64,000 nucleotides of DNA. Origin: Thioclava nitratireducens. GTDB lineage: Bacteria > Pseudomonadota > Alphaproteobacteria > Rhodobacterales > Rhodobacteraceae. Under the pieces are notes generated by a model. It was not told where the DNA came from. It did no database searches and saw only the letters and a program-made list of their open reading frames with translations. The DNA lies in NCBI RefSeq assembly GCF_001940525.2, contig NZ_CP019437.1, positions 1,276,501 to 1,340,500 on the forward strand. The letters are read 5' to 3'. Shown one piece after another: positions 53,471 to 63,241 of the stretch. Numbering within the stretch: position 1 is the first letter of the stretch; the number at the start of each line of letters is the position of its first letter. A program made the position numbers and the translations under genes.

Positions 53471-55003
53471 TTACAGATCCATCAGCAGGCGGCGCGGGTC
53501 TTCCAGCGCTTCCTTGACGCGCACGAGGAAGGTCACGGCGCCTTTGCCGTCGACGATGCGGTGGTCGTAGCTGAGTGCGAGATACATCATCGGCTTGATG
53601 ACGATCTGGCCGTTCTCGACCATCGGACGTTCCTGGATCTTGTGCATGCCGAGGATGCCCGATTGCGGCGGGTTGAGGATCGGCGAGGACATCAGCGAGC
53701 CATAGACGCCGCCGTTCGAGATGGTGAAGGAACCGCCCTGCATCTCGGCCATCGAGAGCTTGCCGTCACGGGCGCGGGTGCCCATCTCGGCGATCGTCTT
53801 CTCGATCGAGGCGAAGCCCATCTGGTCGGCGTCGCGCACGACCGGCACGACGAGGCCGTTTGGGGTGCCCACGGCCACGCCCATGTGGACGTAGTTTTTG
53901 TAGACGATCTCGTTGCCGTCGATCTCGGCGTTCACTTCCGGGACCTCTTTCAGCGCGTGGCAGCAGGCCTTCACGAAGAAGGACATGAAGCCGAGCTTCA
54001 CGCCGTGCTTCTTGAGGAACAGGTCCTTGTACTCGTTGCGCAGGTTCATGACGCCCGACATGTCCACCTCGTTATAGGTGGTCAGCATCGCGGCCGTGTT
54101 CTGCGAGTCCTTGAGGCGCTTGGCGATGGTCGCACGCAGGCGGGTCATCTTCACGCGCTCTTCGCGCGACGCGTCATCGGCATTGACCGGACCGCGCGGC
54201 GCCTGCGAGGGCGTCGAGGCGACGGAAACCGAGGCCTGCTTCGGCGCGCTTTCGGCCTTGGCCACGTCTTCCTTCATGATTCGGCCATCCTTGCCCGAAC
54301 CCTGAACGGAAGCCGGGTCGATGCCCTTCTCCGCCATCAGCTTCTTGGCGGACGGCGCATCCTCGACATCCTTGCCGCCTTTGCCGCCGCCGGCGGGGGC
54401 TTCGGATTTGGTCTCTTCCTTGGCGGGCGCGCTGGCGGCGGTTCCACCGCTTTCGCCCTCGGCGATCACGGCCAGCTTGGCCGAAGCGTCGACGGTCGTG
54501 CCTTCTTCGGCGACGATCTCTTTGAGAACGCCAGCAGCGGGCGACGGCACTTCGACCGAGACCTTGTCGGTTTCCAGCTCGCAGAGCATCTCGTCGGCCG
54601 CGACCGTGTCTCCGACCTTCTTGAACCACGTCGACACAGTTGCCTCGGTGACCGATTCACCAAGGCTGGGCACCATCACGTCGGTCATCTTTCCCTCGTT
54701 CGATTGGGGCTGTTGGGCGGGTTTTTCCGCCGGTTTGTCTTCTTTCTTCGGCGCGGGGCTGGCGCCAGCCTCTTCGATCGTCGCGAGAAGCGCATCGACG
54801 CCGACGGTCTCGCCTTCGGCGGCGACGATCTCGCCGAGCGTGCCGGCTGCGGGGCTCGGCACTTCGACGGTCACCTTGTCGGTTTCGAGCTCGCAGAGCA
54901 TTTCGTCGGCGGCCACGGTGTCGCCGGGCTTCTTGAACCAGGTGGCGACGGTGGCTTCCGTGACGCTCTCGCCGAGCGTGGGAACGCGGACTTCAGTGGA
55001 CAT
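53471..55003 (-). CDS. sucB: 2-oxoglutarate dehydrogenase E2 (dihydrolipoyl succinyltransferase), two lipoyl domains
   Basis: A 510-residue core protein of the 2-oxoglutarate dehydrogenase complex. It has two lipoyl domains, lysines K43 and K147 in identical ETDKV settings, instead of the single one usual for SucB. A peripheral subunit-binding domain (about 215-250, [23 protein letters not shown]) and the catalytic domain follow, with the active-site His and Asp in [12 protein letters not shown]. LipB and LpdA encoded elsewhere in the window act on it. It follows sucA by four bases. Confidence 0.96.
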   Translation of the reverse strand: MSTEVRVPTLGESVTEATVATWFKKPGDTVAADEMLCELETDKVTVEVPSPAAGTLGEIVAAEGETVGVDALLATIEEAGASPAPKKEDKPAEKPAQQPQSNEGKMTDVMVPSLGESVTEATVSTWFKKVGDTVAADEMLCELETDKVSVEVPSPAAGVLKEIVAEEGTTVDASAKLAVIAEGESGGTAASAPAKEETKSEAPAGGGKGGKDVEDAPSAKKLMAEKGIDPASVQGSGKDGRIMKEDVAKAESAPKQASVSVASTPSQAPRGPVNADDASREERVKMTRLRATIAKRLKDSQNTAAMLTTYNEVDMSGVMNLRNEYKDLFLKKHGVKLGFMSFFVKACCHALKEVPEVNAEIDGNEIVYKNYVHMGVAVGTPNGLVVPVVRDADQMGFASIEKTIAEMGTRARDGKLSMAEMQGGSFTISNGGVYGSLMSSPILNPPQSGILGMHKIQERPMVENGQIVIKPMMYLALSYDHRIVDGKGAVTFLVRVKEALEDPRRLLMDL

Positions 55004-55007
55004 CTAT

Positions 55008-57962
55008 TCAACCCTCCAGTGCATCGTTGACGAGCGCGTCTTGCTCGGCCTTGTGGCGGCTTGCCAGACCCGTCGCGGGCGAGGCGGACGCCGCGCGGCC
55101 GGCATAGCGCGCACGGGCATGTTTCGCGTCGATCTTGGCGAGGACCCATTCGATATAGGGTTCGACGAAGAACCAGGCGCCCTGGTTTTTCGGCTCCTCT
55201 TGGCACCAGACGATCTCGGCATTCTTGAAGCGGGTCAGCTCTTTGGTGACCGCCTGCGCGGGGAACGGGTAGAACTGTTCCAGACGCAGCAGGTAGACAT
55301 CGTCGAGCCCACGCTCGTCGCGCTGCGCGAGCAGGTCGTAATAGACCTTGCCCGAGCACATCACGACGCGCTTGATCTTGTCGTCGGCCTTCAGCTCCAA
55401 ATCCGAATTGCCGCGCTCTGCATCGTCCCACAGGACGCGGTGGAAGCTCGAGCCGGTGGTGAACTCCTCCGCCGTGGAGACGGCCTTCGGGTGACGCAGC
55501 AGCGATTTCGGCGTCATCAGGATCAGGGGCTTGCGGAAGTCGCGGTGGATCTGGCGGCGCAGGATGTGGAAGTAGTTCGCCGGCGTCGTGCAGTTCGCGA
55601 CGATCCAGTTATCTTCCGCCGACAGTTGCAGGAAGCGCTCCAGACGGGCCGAGCTGTGCTCGGGGCCCTGACCTTCGAAGCCGTGCGGCAGCAGGCAGAC
55701 GAGACCCGACATGCGCAGCCATTTCCGCTCGCCCGAGTTGATGAACTGGTCGAACATGATCTGCGCGCCGTTGGCGAAATCGCCGAACTGGGCTTCCCAG
55801 AGCGTCAGCGCCTTCGGTTCCGCCAGAGAGTAGCCGTATTCGAACCCGAGCACCGCGTATTCGCTGAGCATCGAGTCGATCACCTCGTAGCGGGCCTGAC
55901 CCTCACGGATGTGGTTGAGCGGGTAATAGCGGTCCTCGTTCTCCTGGTTCACGAAGGCCGAGTGGCGCTGCGAGAAGGTACCACGGGTGGCGTCCTGACC
56001 CGACAGGCGGACAGGGTAGCCCTCGGTCACGAGCGAGCCGAAGGCCAGCGCCTCGGCGGTCGCCCAGTCGAAGCCCTTGCCGGTCTCGAACATCTGCTTC
56101 TTGTTGTCGAGCAGACGCTGCACCGTCTTGTGCAGGGCAAAGCCCTCGGGCGCGGTCACGAGCGCCTTGCCGACCTCCTCGAGAGTGTCGGGCGAAATCG
56201 CCGTGGTGCCGCGCTCGTATTCGCTCTTTTCCCGCTCCATGCCGGACCAGCGACCGTCGAGCCAGTCGGCCTTGTTCGGTTTGAAGACCTTGCCGGCCTC
56301 GAACTCCTCGTTGAGATGCGACTGGAACGAGGCTTTCATATCCTCGATCTCGCCCTCGGGGATCAGGCCGTCGGCCACCAGACGCTCGGTGTAGAGTTGC
56401 AGCGTGGTCTTGTGGGTCTTGATCGACTTGTACATCACCGGGTTGGTGAACATTGGCTCGTCGCCTTCGTTGTGACCGAAGCGGCGGTAGCAGAAGATGT
56501 CGATCACGACGTCCTTGTGGAACTTCTGACGGAACTCGGTCGCGACGCGGGCGGCGTGCACGACGGCCTCGGGATCGTCGCCGTTCACGTGGAAGATCGG
56601 GGCTTCCACCATCAGCGCGAGATCGGTCGGGTAGGGCGAGGTGCGCGAGAAGTGCGGCGCGGTCGTGAAGCCGATCTGGTTGTTGACGACGAGGTGGATC
56701 GTGCCACCGGTGCGGTGACCGCGGATGCCCGAGAGCTGGAAGCACTCGGCCACGACGCCTTGACCGGCGAAGGCTGCATCACCGTGTAGCAGCACCGAGA
56801 CGACCTTGGAGCGGTCCGAACGGTCGGCCAGCTGATCTTGCTTGGCACGGACCTTGCCGAGCGCGACCGGGTTCACCGCCTCAAGGTGTGAGGGGTTCGC
56901 GGTCAGCGACAGGTGGACCTTGTTGCCGTCGAACTCACGGTCGGCGGAGGCGCCGAGGTGGTATTTCACGTCGCCGGAGCCGTCCACGTCCTCGGGCTTG
57001 AACGAGCCGCCCTGGAATTCGTGGAAGATCGCGCGGTAGGGTTTTTGCAGGACGTTCGCGAGGACCGAGAGGCGACCGCGGTGGGGCATGCCGACCACGA
57101 CCTCTTGCAGGCCGAGCTGGCCGCCCCGCTTGATGATCTGCTCCATCGCGGGGATCAGCGCTTCGCCACCGTCGAGGCCGAACCGCTTGGTGCCCATGTA
57201 CTTGACGTGCAGGAACTTCTCGAAGCCTTCGGCCTCGACGAGCTTGTTGAGGATCGCGCGGCGGCCGGTCTTGGTGAAGGTGATTTCCTTGCCGTAGCCT
57301 TCGATACGCTCTTTCAGCCAGGCCGATTGCTCGGGATCGGAGATGTGCATGTATTGCAGCGCGAAAGTGCCGCAATAGGTGCGCTTCACGATATCCATGA
57401 TCTGGCGCATCGAGGCGATCTCGAGGCCGAGCACGTTGTCGATGAAGATCGGACGATCCATGTCGGCATCGGTGAAGCCGTAGCTCTTCGGATCGAGCTC
57501 CGGATGCTGGCCGGTGTCGCGCATCCCCAGCGGGTCGAGATCGGCGGCGAGGTGACCGCGGATACGGTAGGCGCGGATGATCATCAGCGCGCGGATCGAG
57601 TCCAGCACGGCGCGTTTGACCGCCGCCTCGTCGACCGCGACGCCGGCCTCGGCAGCCTTCTTCTTGATCTTGTCGCCAGCGGCCTTGCCCTCGGCGGGGG
57701 CGGGCCATTCGCCGGTCAGCGCCGCAGTCAGATCGTCGGCGGCCATCGGCGGCCAGTCGCGACGCTCCCAGCTTGCGCCTTCGGCGGATTTTCTCACGTC
57801 CTGATCGGGATCACCGAGCGAGGCGAAGAAGGCAGCCCAGGCGGTATCGACCGAAGACGGATCTTCGGCAAACTTCGCATAAAGCTGCTCGACATATTCG
57901 GCATTCGCGCCTTGCAGGAACTGCGAGGCATTGAACTGGTCGTTGGGGGATTGGTCGGTCAT
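55008..57962 (-). CDS. sucA: 2-oxoglutarate dehydrogenase E1
   Basis: A 984-residue thiamine-diphosphate enzyme that decarboxylates 2-oxoglutarate and passes the succinyl group to SucB. The N-terminal E2-docking segment is ANAEYVEQLYAKF; active-site blocks include GMPHRGRLSVLANVL and GGTIHLVVNNQIGFTT, with HLSLTANPSHLEAVNP. Length is normal. ATG 57962 is preceded by AAGG; a GTG three codons earlier is less likely. About 580 bases separate it from sucD. Confidence 0.96.
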   Translation of the reverse strand: MTDQSPNDQFNASQFLQGANAEYVEQLYAKFAEDPSSVDTAWAAFFASLGDPDQDVRKSAEGASWERRDWPPMAADDLTAALTGEWPAPAEGKAAGDKIKKKAAEAGVAVDEAAVKRAVLDSIRALMIIRAYRIRGHLAADLDPLGMRDTGQHPELDPKSYGFTDADMDRPIFIDNVLGLEIASMRQIMDIVKRTYCGTFALQYMHISDPEQSAWLKERIEGYGKEITFTKTGRRAILNKLVEAEGFEKFLHVKYMGTKRFGLDGGEALIPAMEQIIKRGGQLGLQEVVVGMPHRGRLSVLANVLQKPYRAIFHEFQGGSFKPEDVDGSGDVKYHLGASADREFDGNKVHLSLTANPSHLEAVNPVALGKVRAKQDQLADRSDRSKVVSVLLHGDAAFAGQGVVAECFQLSGIRGHRTGGTIHLVVNNQIGFTTAPHFSRTSPYPTDLALMVEAPIFHVNGDDPEAVVHAARVATEFRQKFHKDVVIDIFCYRRFGHNEGDEPMFTNPVMYKSIKTHKTTLQLYTERLVADGLIPEGEIEDMKASFQSHLNEEFEAGKVFKPNKADWLDGRWSGMEREKSEYERGTTAISPDTLEEVGKALVTAPEGFALHKTVQRLLDNKKQMFETGKGFDWATAEALAFGSLVTEGYPVRLSGQDATRGTFSQRHSAFVNQENEDRYYPLNHIREGQARYEVIDSMLSEYAVLGFEYGYSLAEPKALTLWEAQFGDFANGAQIMFDQFINSGERKWLRMSGLVCLLPHGFEGQGPEHSSARLERFLQLSAEDNWIVANCTTPANYFHILRRQIHRDFRKPLILMTPKSLLRHPKAVSTAEEFTTGSSFHRVLWDDAERGNSDLELKADDKIKRVVMCSGKVYYDLLAQRDERGLDDVYLLRLEQFYPFPAQAVTKELTRFKNAEIVWCQEEPKNQGAWFFVEPYIEWVLAKIDAKHARARYAGRAASASPATGLASRHKAEQDALVNDALEG

Positions 57963-58011
57963 TTTCCTCACCTTCGGTCGGTGAAACAGGGATCTGCGGG
58001 AACTCGAACGT

Positions 58012-58470
58012 TTATCGCCGGCCCGTTGAAGAGCGCGCTAGGCGCGGGGCACGCGAGGCGGTGGCGGGGCCGCGCGGAGCGCAGAGGCCCTCGCGACGGA
58101 TACGGGGGTGGAACGGCACATGATGCTGGGTCCTTTCCTTCGCGCGCGGGGCCCTCACAGATACGTCGAAACCGGCACCTGCTTGCCCGGGCATATTGCC
58201 TTCTGGCTCAGTGATGTAGGTGCTGATTTCGGGACTTCCATGCAGGGCAGGGATGCGCGCGGGGTCGGAGGTGCCCGACGAGCGGGGAGCCGGGACCGGA
58301 ACGGGCCCGCCATGAGCGGAGGTTCCGGCGAATTCCGTGGCGAGCCATGCGCCGCTCGCGACGCGCTCTGCCGCAGAAGAAGACCGGCCCCCGTCGCTGC
58401 TTTCGAGCAGGGCGCATGCGACCGTCCCCGAAACGGGGAGGGAGGCGCGCCGTGCGATCCGCAGCGACAT
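58012..58470 (-). CDS. doubtful hypothetical protein between sucD and sucA
   Basis: A possible 152-residue protein, rich in Ala, Arg, Ser and Pro, with no helix-forming or hydrophobic core and no family I know. In favour: AAGGA nine bases before the ATG, same strand and position inside the suc operon. Against: biased composition of the kind read from G+C-rich non-coding DNA. If it is not a gene, the 577 bases from 57963 to 58539 hold only spacer; I see no terminator or internal promoter there. Confidence 0.35.
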   Translation of the reverse strand: MSLRIARRASLPVSGTVACALLESSDGGRSSSAAERVASGAWLATEFAGTSAHGGPVPVPAPRSSGTSDPARIPALHGSPEISTYITEPEGNMPGQAGAGFDVSVRAPRAKERTQHHVPFHPRIRREGLCAPRGPATASRAPRLARSSTGRR

Positions 58471-58539
58471 GGGTCCGGTCCTTTCCTTGGTCTGGATGCA
58501 GGGCCGCGTGCGCCGCGACCCTGCCAGTTTCGAGAGGGC

Positions 58540-59427
58540 TTATTCGCCCTTGATCGCTTTCATCACCGCTTCGCCCAGCGTGGCGGGGCTGTCAGCGACG
58601 ACGATACCGGCCGACTTCATAGCCTCGATCTTCGATTCCGCATCGCCTTTGCCGCCCGCGACGATCGCGCCGGCGTGGCCCATGCGGCGGCCGGGAGGGG
58701 CCGTGCGGCCGGCGATGAAGCCAGCGGTCGGCTTCCAACGGCCTTTTTTCTTCTGCTCGGCGAGGAATTCCGCGGCTTCTTCTTCCGCCGAACCACCGAT
58801 CTCACCGATCATGATGATCGATTCCGTTTCCGGATCGTCGAGGAACATGTCGAGCACGTCGATATGCTCGGTGCCCTTGATCGGGTCACCGCCGATGCCG
58901 ACGGCCGAGGACTGGCCCAGACCCATATCGGTGGTCTGCTTGACCGCCTCGTAGGTCAGCGTGCCCGAGCGCGACACGACGCCGACCGAACCACGCTTGT
59001 GGATGTGGCCGGGCATGATGCCGATCTTGCAGGCGTCGGGGGTGATGACACCGGGGCAGTTCGGGCCGATCAGACGCGACTTGGAGTCGATCAGCGCGCG
59101 CTTGACCTTCATCATGTCGAGGACCGGGATCCCCTCGGTGATGCAGACGATCAGTTCCATTTCCGCGTCGATCGCTTCGAGGATCGAGTCAGCCGCGAAG
59201 GGCGGCGGAACGTAGATCACCGAGGCGTTCGCTTCGGTCTTGGCTTTCGCCTCGTGGACCGAGTTGAAGACCGGCAGGCCGAGATGCTCCTGGCCGCCTT
59301 TGCCGGGGGTCACGCCGCCGACCATCTTGGTGCCGTACGCGATTGCCTGCTCGGAGTGGAAGGTGCCCTGCGAGCCGGTGAAGCCCTGGCAGATGACCTT
59401 GGTGTTTTCGTTGACGAGAACTGCCAT
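58540..59427 (-). CDS. sucD: succinyl-CoA synthetase alpha subunit
   Basis: A 295-residue subunit that carries the phosphohistidine of the succinyl-CoA to succinate step. CoA binding is in [19 protein letters not shown], the middle has [15 protein letters not shown], and the active histidine is in [13 protein letters not shown]. It follows sucC by five bases and acts as a heterodimer with it. Confidence 0.97.
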   Translation of the reverse strand: MAVLVNENTKVICQGFTGSQGTFHSEQAIAYGTKMVGGVTPGKGGQEHLGLPVFNSVHEAKAKTEANASVIYVPPPFAADSILEAIDAEMELIVCITEGIPVLDMMKVKRALIDSKSRLIGPNCPGVITPDACKIGIMPGHIHKRGSVGVVSRSGTLTYEAVKQTTDMGLGQSSAVGIGGDPIKGTEHIDVLDMFLDDPETESIIMIGEIGGSAEEEAAEFLAEQKKKGRWKPTAGFIAGRTAPPGRRMGHAGAIVAGGKGDAESKIEAMKSAGIVVADSPATLGEAVMKAIKGE

Positions 59428-59432
59428 GATTC

Positions 59433-60626
59433 TTAGCCTTTCACCGCTTTGACGATTTTCTCTGCGCCATCCGACAGGTTGTCGGCGGCGATGACGTTCA
59501 GGCCGGAATTCGCGATGATTTCCTTGCCTTTTTCGACGTTGGTGCCCTCGAGGCGGACGACCAGCGGCACTTCGAGGCCGACTTCCTTCACCGCAGCGAT
59601 CACGCCTTCCGCGATGATGTCGCAGCGCATGATGCCGCCGAAGATGTTCACGAGGATACCTTTGACGTTCTTGTCCGAGGTGATGATCTTGAACGCTTCG
59701 GTCACTTTCTCTTTCGTGGCGCCACCGCCGACGTCGAGGAAGTTCGCGGGCTCTGCACCGTAGAGCTTGATGATGTCCATCGTGGCCATTGCGAGGCCAG
59801 CGCCGTTCACCATGCAGCCGATCTCACCGTCGAGCGCGATGTAGTTGAGGTCGTATTTCGACGCTTCGAGCTCTTTGCTGTCTTCTTCGGTCTCGTCGCG
59901 CAGGGCGGCGATGTCCGAGTGGCGGTAGACGGCGTTGCCGTCGAAGCCGAGCTTGGCGTCGAGCACCTTGAGGTTGCCGTCGGTCATGACGATCAGCGGG
60001 TTGATCTCGAGCATCTCCATGTCCTTCTCGATGAAGGCTTGGTAGAGCTTGCCGAGAAGGCCGACCATCTGCTTCACCTGCGGGCCTTCGAGACCGAGCG
60101 AGAAGGCGACGCGGCGGCCGTGGAACGGCTGGTAGCCGGTCGCCGGGTCGATCGAGAAGCTGAGGATCTTGTCGGGGGTGTTCGCCGCGACTTCCTCGAT
60201 GTCCATGCCGCCTTCGGTGGAGGCCACGATCGAGACGCGCGAGGTCACGCGGTCGACGAGCAGCGCGAGATACAGTTCGCGCTCGATGTCGGAGCCGTCT
60301 TCGATGTAGATGCGGTTGACCTGCTTGCCCGCCGGGCCGGTCTGGTGCGTCACGAGCGTCTTGCCGAGCATCTGCTTGGCGAGCGTTTCAGCCTCTTCGA
60401 CCGATTTGGCCAGGCGGACACCGCCCTTTTCGCCGGCTTCGGCTTCCTTGAAGTGGCCCTTGCCGCGGCCACCGGCGTGGATCTGCGCCTTGACGACCCA
60501 GAGCGGACCATCGAGTTCGCTGGCTGCGGTCTTCGCTTCTTCGGCCTTGAGGACGACACGGCCGTCCGAGACCGGTGCGCCATAGCTCTTGAGAAGCTGT
60601 TTGGCCTGATATTCGTGGATATTCAT
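59433..60626 (-). CDS. sucC: succinyl-CoA synthetase beta subunit
   Basis: A 397-residue ATP-grasp subunit. The N-terminus [16 protein letters not shown] is diagnostic, nucleotide-binding residues lie in [15 protein letters not shown], and [13 protein letters not shown] and [10 protein letters not shown] are the conserved C-terminal blocks. Start at ATG 60626; an earlier in-frame start at 60641 adds five unlikely residues. It is the first gene of the suc run, preceded by a promoter candidate and paired GTGATCACA palindromes. Confidence 0.97.
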   Translation of the reverse strand: MNIHEYQAKQLLKSYGAPVSDGRVVLKAEEAKTAASELDGPLWVVKAQIHAGGRGKGHFKEAEAGEKGGVRLAKSVEEAETLAKQMLGKTLVTHQTGPAGKQVNRIYIEDGSDIERELYLALLVDRVTSRVSIVASTEGGMDIEEVAANTPDKILSFSIDPATGYQPFHGRRVAFSLGLEGPQVKQMVGLLGKLYQAFIEKDMEMLEINPLIVMTDGNLKVLDAKLGFDGNAVYRHSDIAALRDETEEDSKELEASKYDLNYIALDGEIGCMVNGAGLAMATMDIIKLYGAEPANFLDVGGGATKEKVTEAFKIITSDKNVKGILVNIFGGIMRCDIIAEGVIAAVKEVGLEVPLVVRLEGTNVEKGKEIIANSGLNVIAADNLSDGAEKIVKAVKG

Positions 60627-60660
60627 CCTTGGATACCCCATGCTGGTGCGATTTGAGGGG

Positions 60661-60688
60661 GTTCTAGGCGCTTAAGCCGGGGGGACAA
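60661..60688 (-). promoter_or_regulatory. possible sigma-70 promoter of sucC
   Basis: On the minus strand TTGTCC, a 16-base spacer and TAGAAC, with a start about 28 bases before the sucC ATG. Confidence 0.4.
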
Positions 60689-60736
60689 ACCGAAATCGCG
60701 ACAATCTGCCCCACTCGCCCGGAAAAAGCGACATAC

Positions 60737-60765
60737 GTGATCACAGGGCGGAAAGGTGTGATCAC
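60737..60765. promoter_or_regulatory. pair of GTGATCAC palindromes upstream of sucC
   Basis: Two perfect copies (60737-60744 and 60758-60765), each followed by A on the plus strand, with centres 21 bases apart, two helical turns. They lie in the 235-base divergent region between sucC and the plus-strand glycosyltransferase gene, about 85-110 bases upstream of the presumed sucC start. A third copy precedes the GntR gene at 44327. Confidence 0.6.
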
Positions 60766-60861
60766 AAATCGGAAAATGCTGCGCTGTGGCATGGGTGCAC
60801 TGGCACGACTCGGTTAATTGAACCTATCTGCGCTGAGCGCATTGGCAGGGATCGAATTTAG

Positions 60862-61926
60862 ATGACGCAAGGGCAAGATATGCCGCGCTGGGGCGTGGTG
60901 GCGACGGTGGACGAACCGGCTGCGCTGGTGGCCGCCTATGTCGCGCATCATCTGAGCATCGGCGCCAGCGAGGTCCACGTCTTCTTCGACCGCCCGAACC
61001 CGGAGGCCGAGGCGCTGCTCGCGCCGGTCGAAGGCGCCTTCATCCACCATTCCGGCGATGACGATTGGGAGCGCAGCTGGCGCCGGAAACGTCCCGCACG
61101 CCATCAGGGCCGCCAGAAATACAACGCGACCCGCGCGCTGTCCGAGACCGAGCTCGATTGGATGATCCATTGCGACGCGGATGAGTTCGTGAGCCTCGTG
61201 CGCCCGCTCGAATGGGAACTGGCGAAAACAGGCGAACAGAAAGCGTGGCTGCGTCTCGAAGTCGACGAGCGCTGCTATCTCGACCGCAAACCCGGCCCGG
61301 ATATTTTCAGCGGCGTGTTCCGGCGGCGCTGGGACGGGTTTCAGGATGACGGGCTGATGTTCTACGGCTTCCGCGCGCGCTTTCTGAAGAAAGGTCTCGC
61401 GGGTCATGTCGCAGGGAAGCCCGTCGTGCGCGCCGGGCGGGGCTATGCGATCGGGGTGCACTACCCGCTGAAAGACTGGGACAGTAAGGAAAACGATTTG
61501 CCTTACAGACCCAGCTATAATGGGCGGTTGATGCATTTCGATGGGCTGACGCCATTGCACTTCATCCTCAAGATGCTGCGCCGCGCCACGACCAAGGTGA
61601 AGGGGCAACCCGTGCCCTATGTCGGGTCCCGCAAGGCGCAGTTCGCCGAAGCCGCTGAGCGCGCCGCCGATCCCGCCGAGCTGAAGGCGCTCTGGTGGGA
61701 GGTGCAGGGGATGCGCGACTACGAGGCAGCCGAGTTGGAGGCCCACGAGCTGCTGATCCGCCCGGACGTGAAGATCGCGGCCGAAACGCGCGCGCTTTTT
61801 GGCGACAAGGTGGACCTTTCGCCCGCGTCGTTCGACCATGCGCTGCTTCTCCATGAGGCCGAGCTGATCGCTCGCCTAAAGGACGAATTCGGCTTCGATC
61901 CGGAGCCGCTCGTCAGTTCAGCATGA
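60862..61926 (+). CDS. glycosyltransferase family 2 protein (Glyco_tranf_2_4 type)
   Basis: A 354-residue cytoplasmic enzyme. The N-terminal VATVDEPAALVAAYVAHHLSI and ASEVHVFFDRP are the start of the Glyco_tranf_2_4 fold, and the metal-binding motif is HCDADEF near residue 100. The C-terminal 120 residues are helical. Such enzymes are common in Rhodobacteraceae and probably decorate surface polysaccharide. It interrupts the mdh-suc region on the opposite strand and overlaps the convergent gene downstream by fourteen bases. Confidence 0.85.
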   Translation: MTQGQDMPRWGVVATVDEPAALVAAYVAHHLSIGASEVHVFFDRPNPEAEALLAPVEGAFIHHSGDDDWERSWRRKRPARHQGRQKYNATRALSETELDWMIHCDADEFVSLVRPLEWELAKTGEQKAWLRLEVDERCYLDRKPGPDIFSGVFRRRWDGFQDDGLMFYGFRARFLKKGLAGHVAGKPVVRAGRGYAIGVHYPLKDWDSKENDLPYRPSYNGRLMHFDGLTPLHFILKMLRRATTKVKGQPVPYVGSRKAQFAEAAERAADPAELKALWWEVQGMRDYEAAELEAHELLIRPDVKIAAETRALFGDKVDLSPASFDHALLLHEAELIARLKDEFGFDPEPLVSSA

Positions 61927-63172
61927 ACATCATCAAGCCTGTCCGGCTGCCGACCAACCGCGAAAAGCGCGTCCAGTTCTCGGGCGTCAGCATCGGAGCG
62001 TCGGTGAAATAGGGATCGAGCGCCCAGCCCTGAACGACCCCGGTCAACGGCAACGGCGCGGGGTCTTCGAGCCACGCGCCCAGATCGACCCCGATCGGCA
62101 CGCGCCAGAAGGGGAAGGACTTTTCGCTCGTCAGGAGCGCCTCGCCATCGCTCAGCACGCCCCGCCATGTCTCGCCAAGACGGTCGGGAAACTCGACATC
62201 AAGCGCCTGATCCTGCGCGTCGCTCGGAATCCACTCCGCCTGATTGTCGGTCTCGGCTTCGGCAAGGTCCCAGAACTGCCGGTTATCCGCAATCATTGTC
62301 AGCCAATGATCCCGCGCGGCGCGGGTGTGTTGCGGGTCGGGTTGCTGGTGGAGCATGTCGAGAAGCGCAGCCGCCGGGTCGACGAAGCTGAAAATCCTCA
62401 GCCCGTCCATCGAACTGAATTGACCCGCGCTGGCGGCTTTCTCCTGCGCTTCCACGAGTTTCGCGTAGGTCTCCAACACCCGCGCGATCGCCGGCTCGGG
62501 ATCGAAGGCGAGGGTCAGCTCGCCAGCGCCCGAGATCAGATGGGTATAGGCGGAAAGCCAAGCCGCATCCGCATTGTCGAAGCGCACGATCCGAGCCTCC
62601 GCGGCTTCGGTCTCCGGTGCGCGCGGCATGAAGACGCCGCGCAGAATTGTCACCGCCGCCTCGCCGTCATCGCGCGCGCCATTGCCATCCAGATCGAACC
62701 AGAGGTCGTTCAGGTCGATCGCAAGACCGAACTCCGGCCCATCGGCCACACCGTCGAGCGCGGATCTCGCCCGATCCATCTCGGCGATCAGGGCCTCGCT
62801 TTCGCGCGTGACCGCATCGGCGGTAAAGGTTTCGCGCGGCGCGGCGCTTTCGCCGGGGACATTGCCGATTAAGGGCATCAGCACACGGGCGGCGCCGGCC
62901 TCCATCTGCCATCTCGTTGCGGCTTCGAGACTTGCGAGGAACTCCAGCCCCGCCAGCGCGAAGCGATCCTTCGGCGCGAGCGCGTCCCGCGATTTTAGAT
63001 CGGCCAGCACAGCCGCGATCCCCTCCGCCCCGATCCTTGCCGAGATCGGATCGACGGCAGGCGCATTGCTGCGCGTGATCTTGGCGGTGACCGGCCCGTC
63101 CTGCGCATGGGCGGCAATCGGTGAAACGGCGAGCAAGGCGGCGAAACACGTGACGAGACGGGCGGAACACAT
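61913..63172 (-). CDS. exported protein of unknown function downstream of mdh
   Basis: A 419-residue protein with a signal peptide (residues 1-23, ending AAHAQ). It is largely helical and has an EF-hand-like DLDGNGARDDGEA segment near 185. I recognise no enzyme family. GGAGAG lies about eight bases before ATG 63172; the frame to 63217 runs into the mdh terminator and is rejected. It follows mdh on the same strand after a terminator, and its 3' end overlaps the glycosyltransferase gene on the other strand. Confidence 0.8.
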   Translation of the reverse strand: MCSARLVTCFAALLAVSPIAAHAQDGPVTAKITRSNAPAVDPISARIGAEGIAAVLADLKSRDALAPKDRFALAGLEFLASLEAATRWQMEAGAARVLMPLIGNVPGESAAPRETFTADAVTRESEALIAEMDRARSALDGVADGPEFGLAIDLNDLWFDLDGNGARDDGEAAVTILRGVFMPRAPETEAAEARIVRFDNADAAWLSAYTHLISGAGELTLAFDPEPAIARVLETYAKLVEAQEKAASAGQFSSMDGLRIFSFVDPAAALLDMLHQQPDPQHTRAARDHWLTMIADNRQFWDLAEAETDNQAEWIPSDAQDQALDVEFPDRLGETWRGVLSDGEALLTSEKSFPFWRVPIGVDLGAWLEDPAPLPLTGVVQGWALDPYFTDAPMLTPENWTRFSRLVGSRTGLMMFMLN

Positions 63173-63180
63173 GGCACTCT

Positions 63181-63214
63181 CCAAAACAAAGGGCGCGCCG
63201 ACAAAGGCGCGCCC
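63181..63214 (-). terminator. Rho-independent terminator after mdh
   Basis: On the minus strand GGGCGCGCC, TTTGTC loop, GGCGCGCCC, then TTTGTTTT. Begins 27 bases after the mdh stop. Confidence 0.88.
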
Positions 63215-63241
63215 CAAGATTGGATCAGTCCTGTATTTCGA

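Noticed and set aside
53561..58214. Very long plus-strand open frames opposite sucB and sucA (489, 822 and 433 aa)
   Set aside because: They mirror high-G+C codon use of the minus-strand genes; sucA and sucB have full family motifs.
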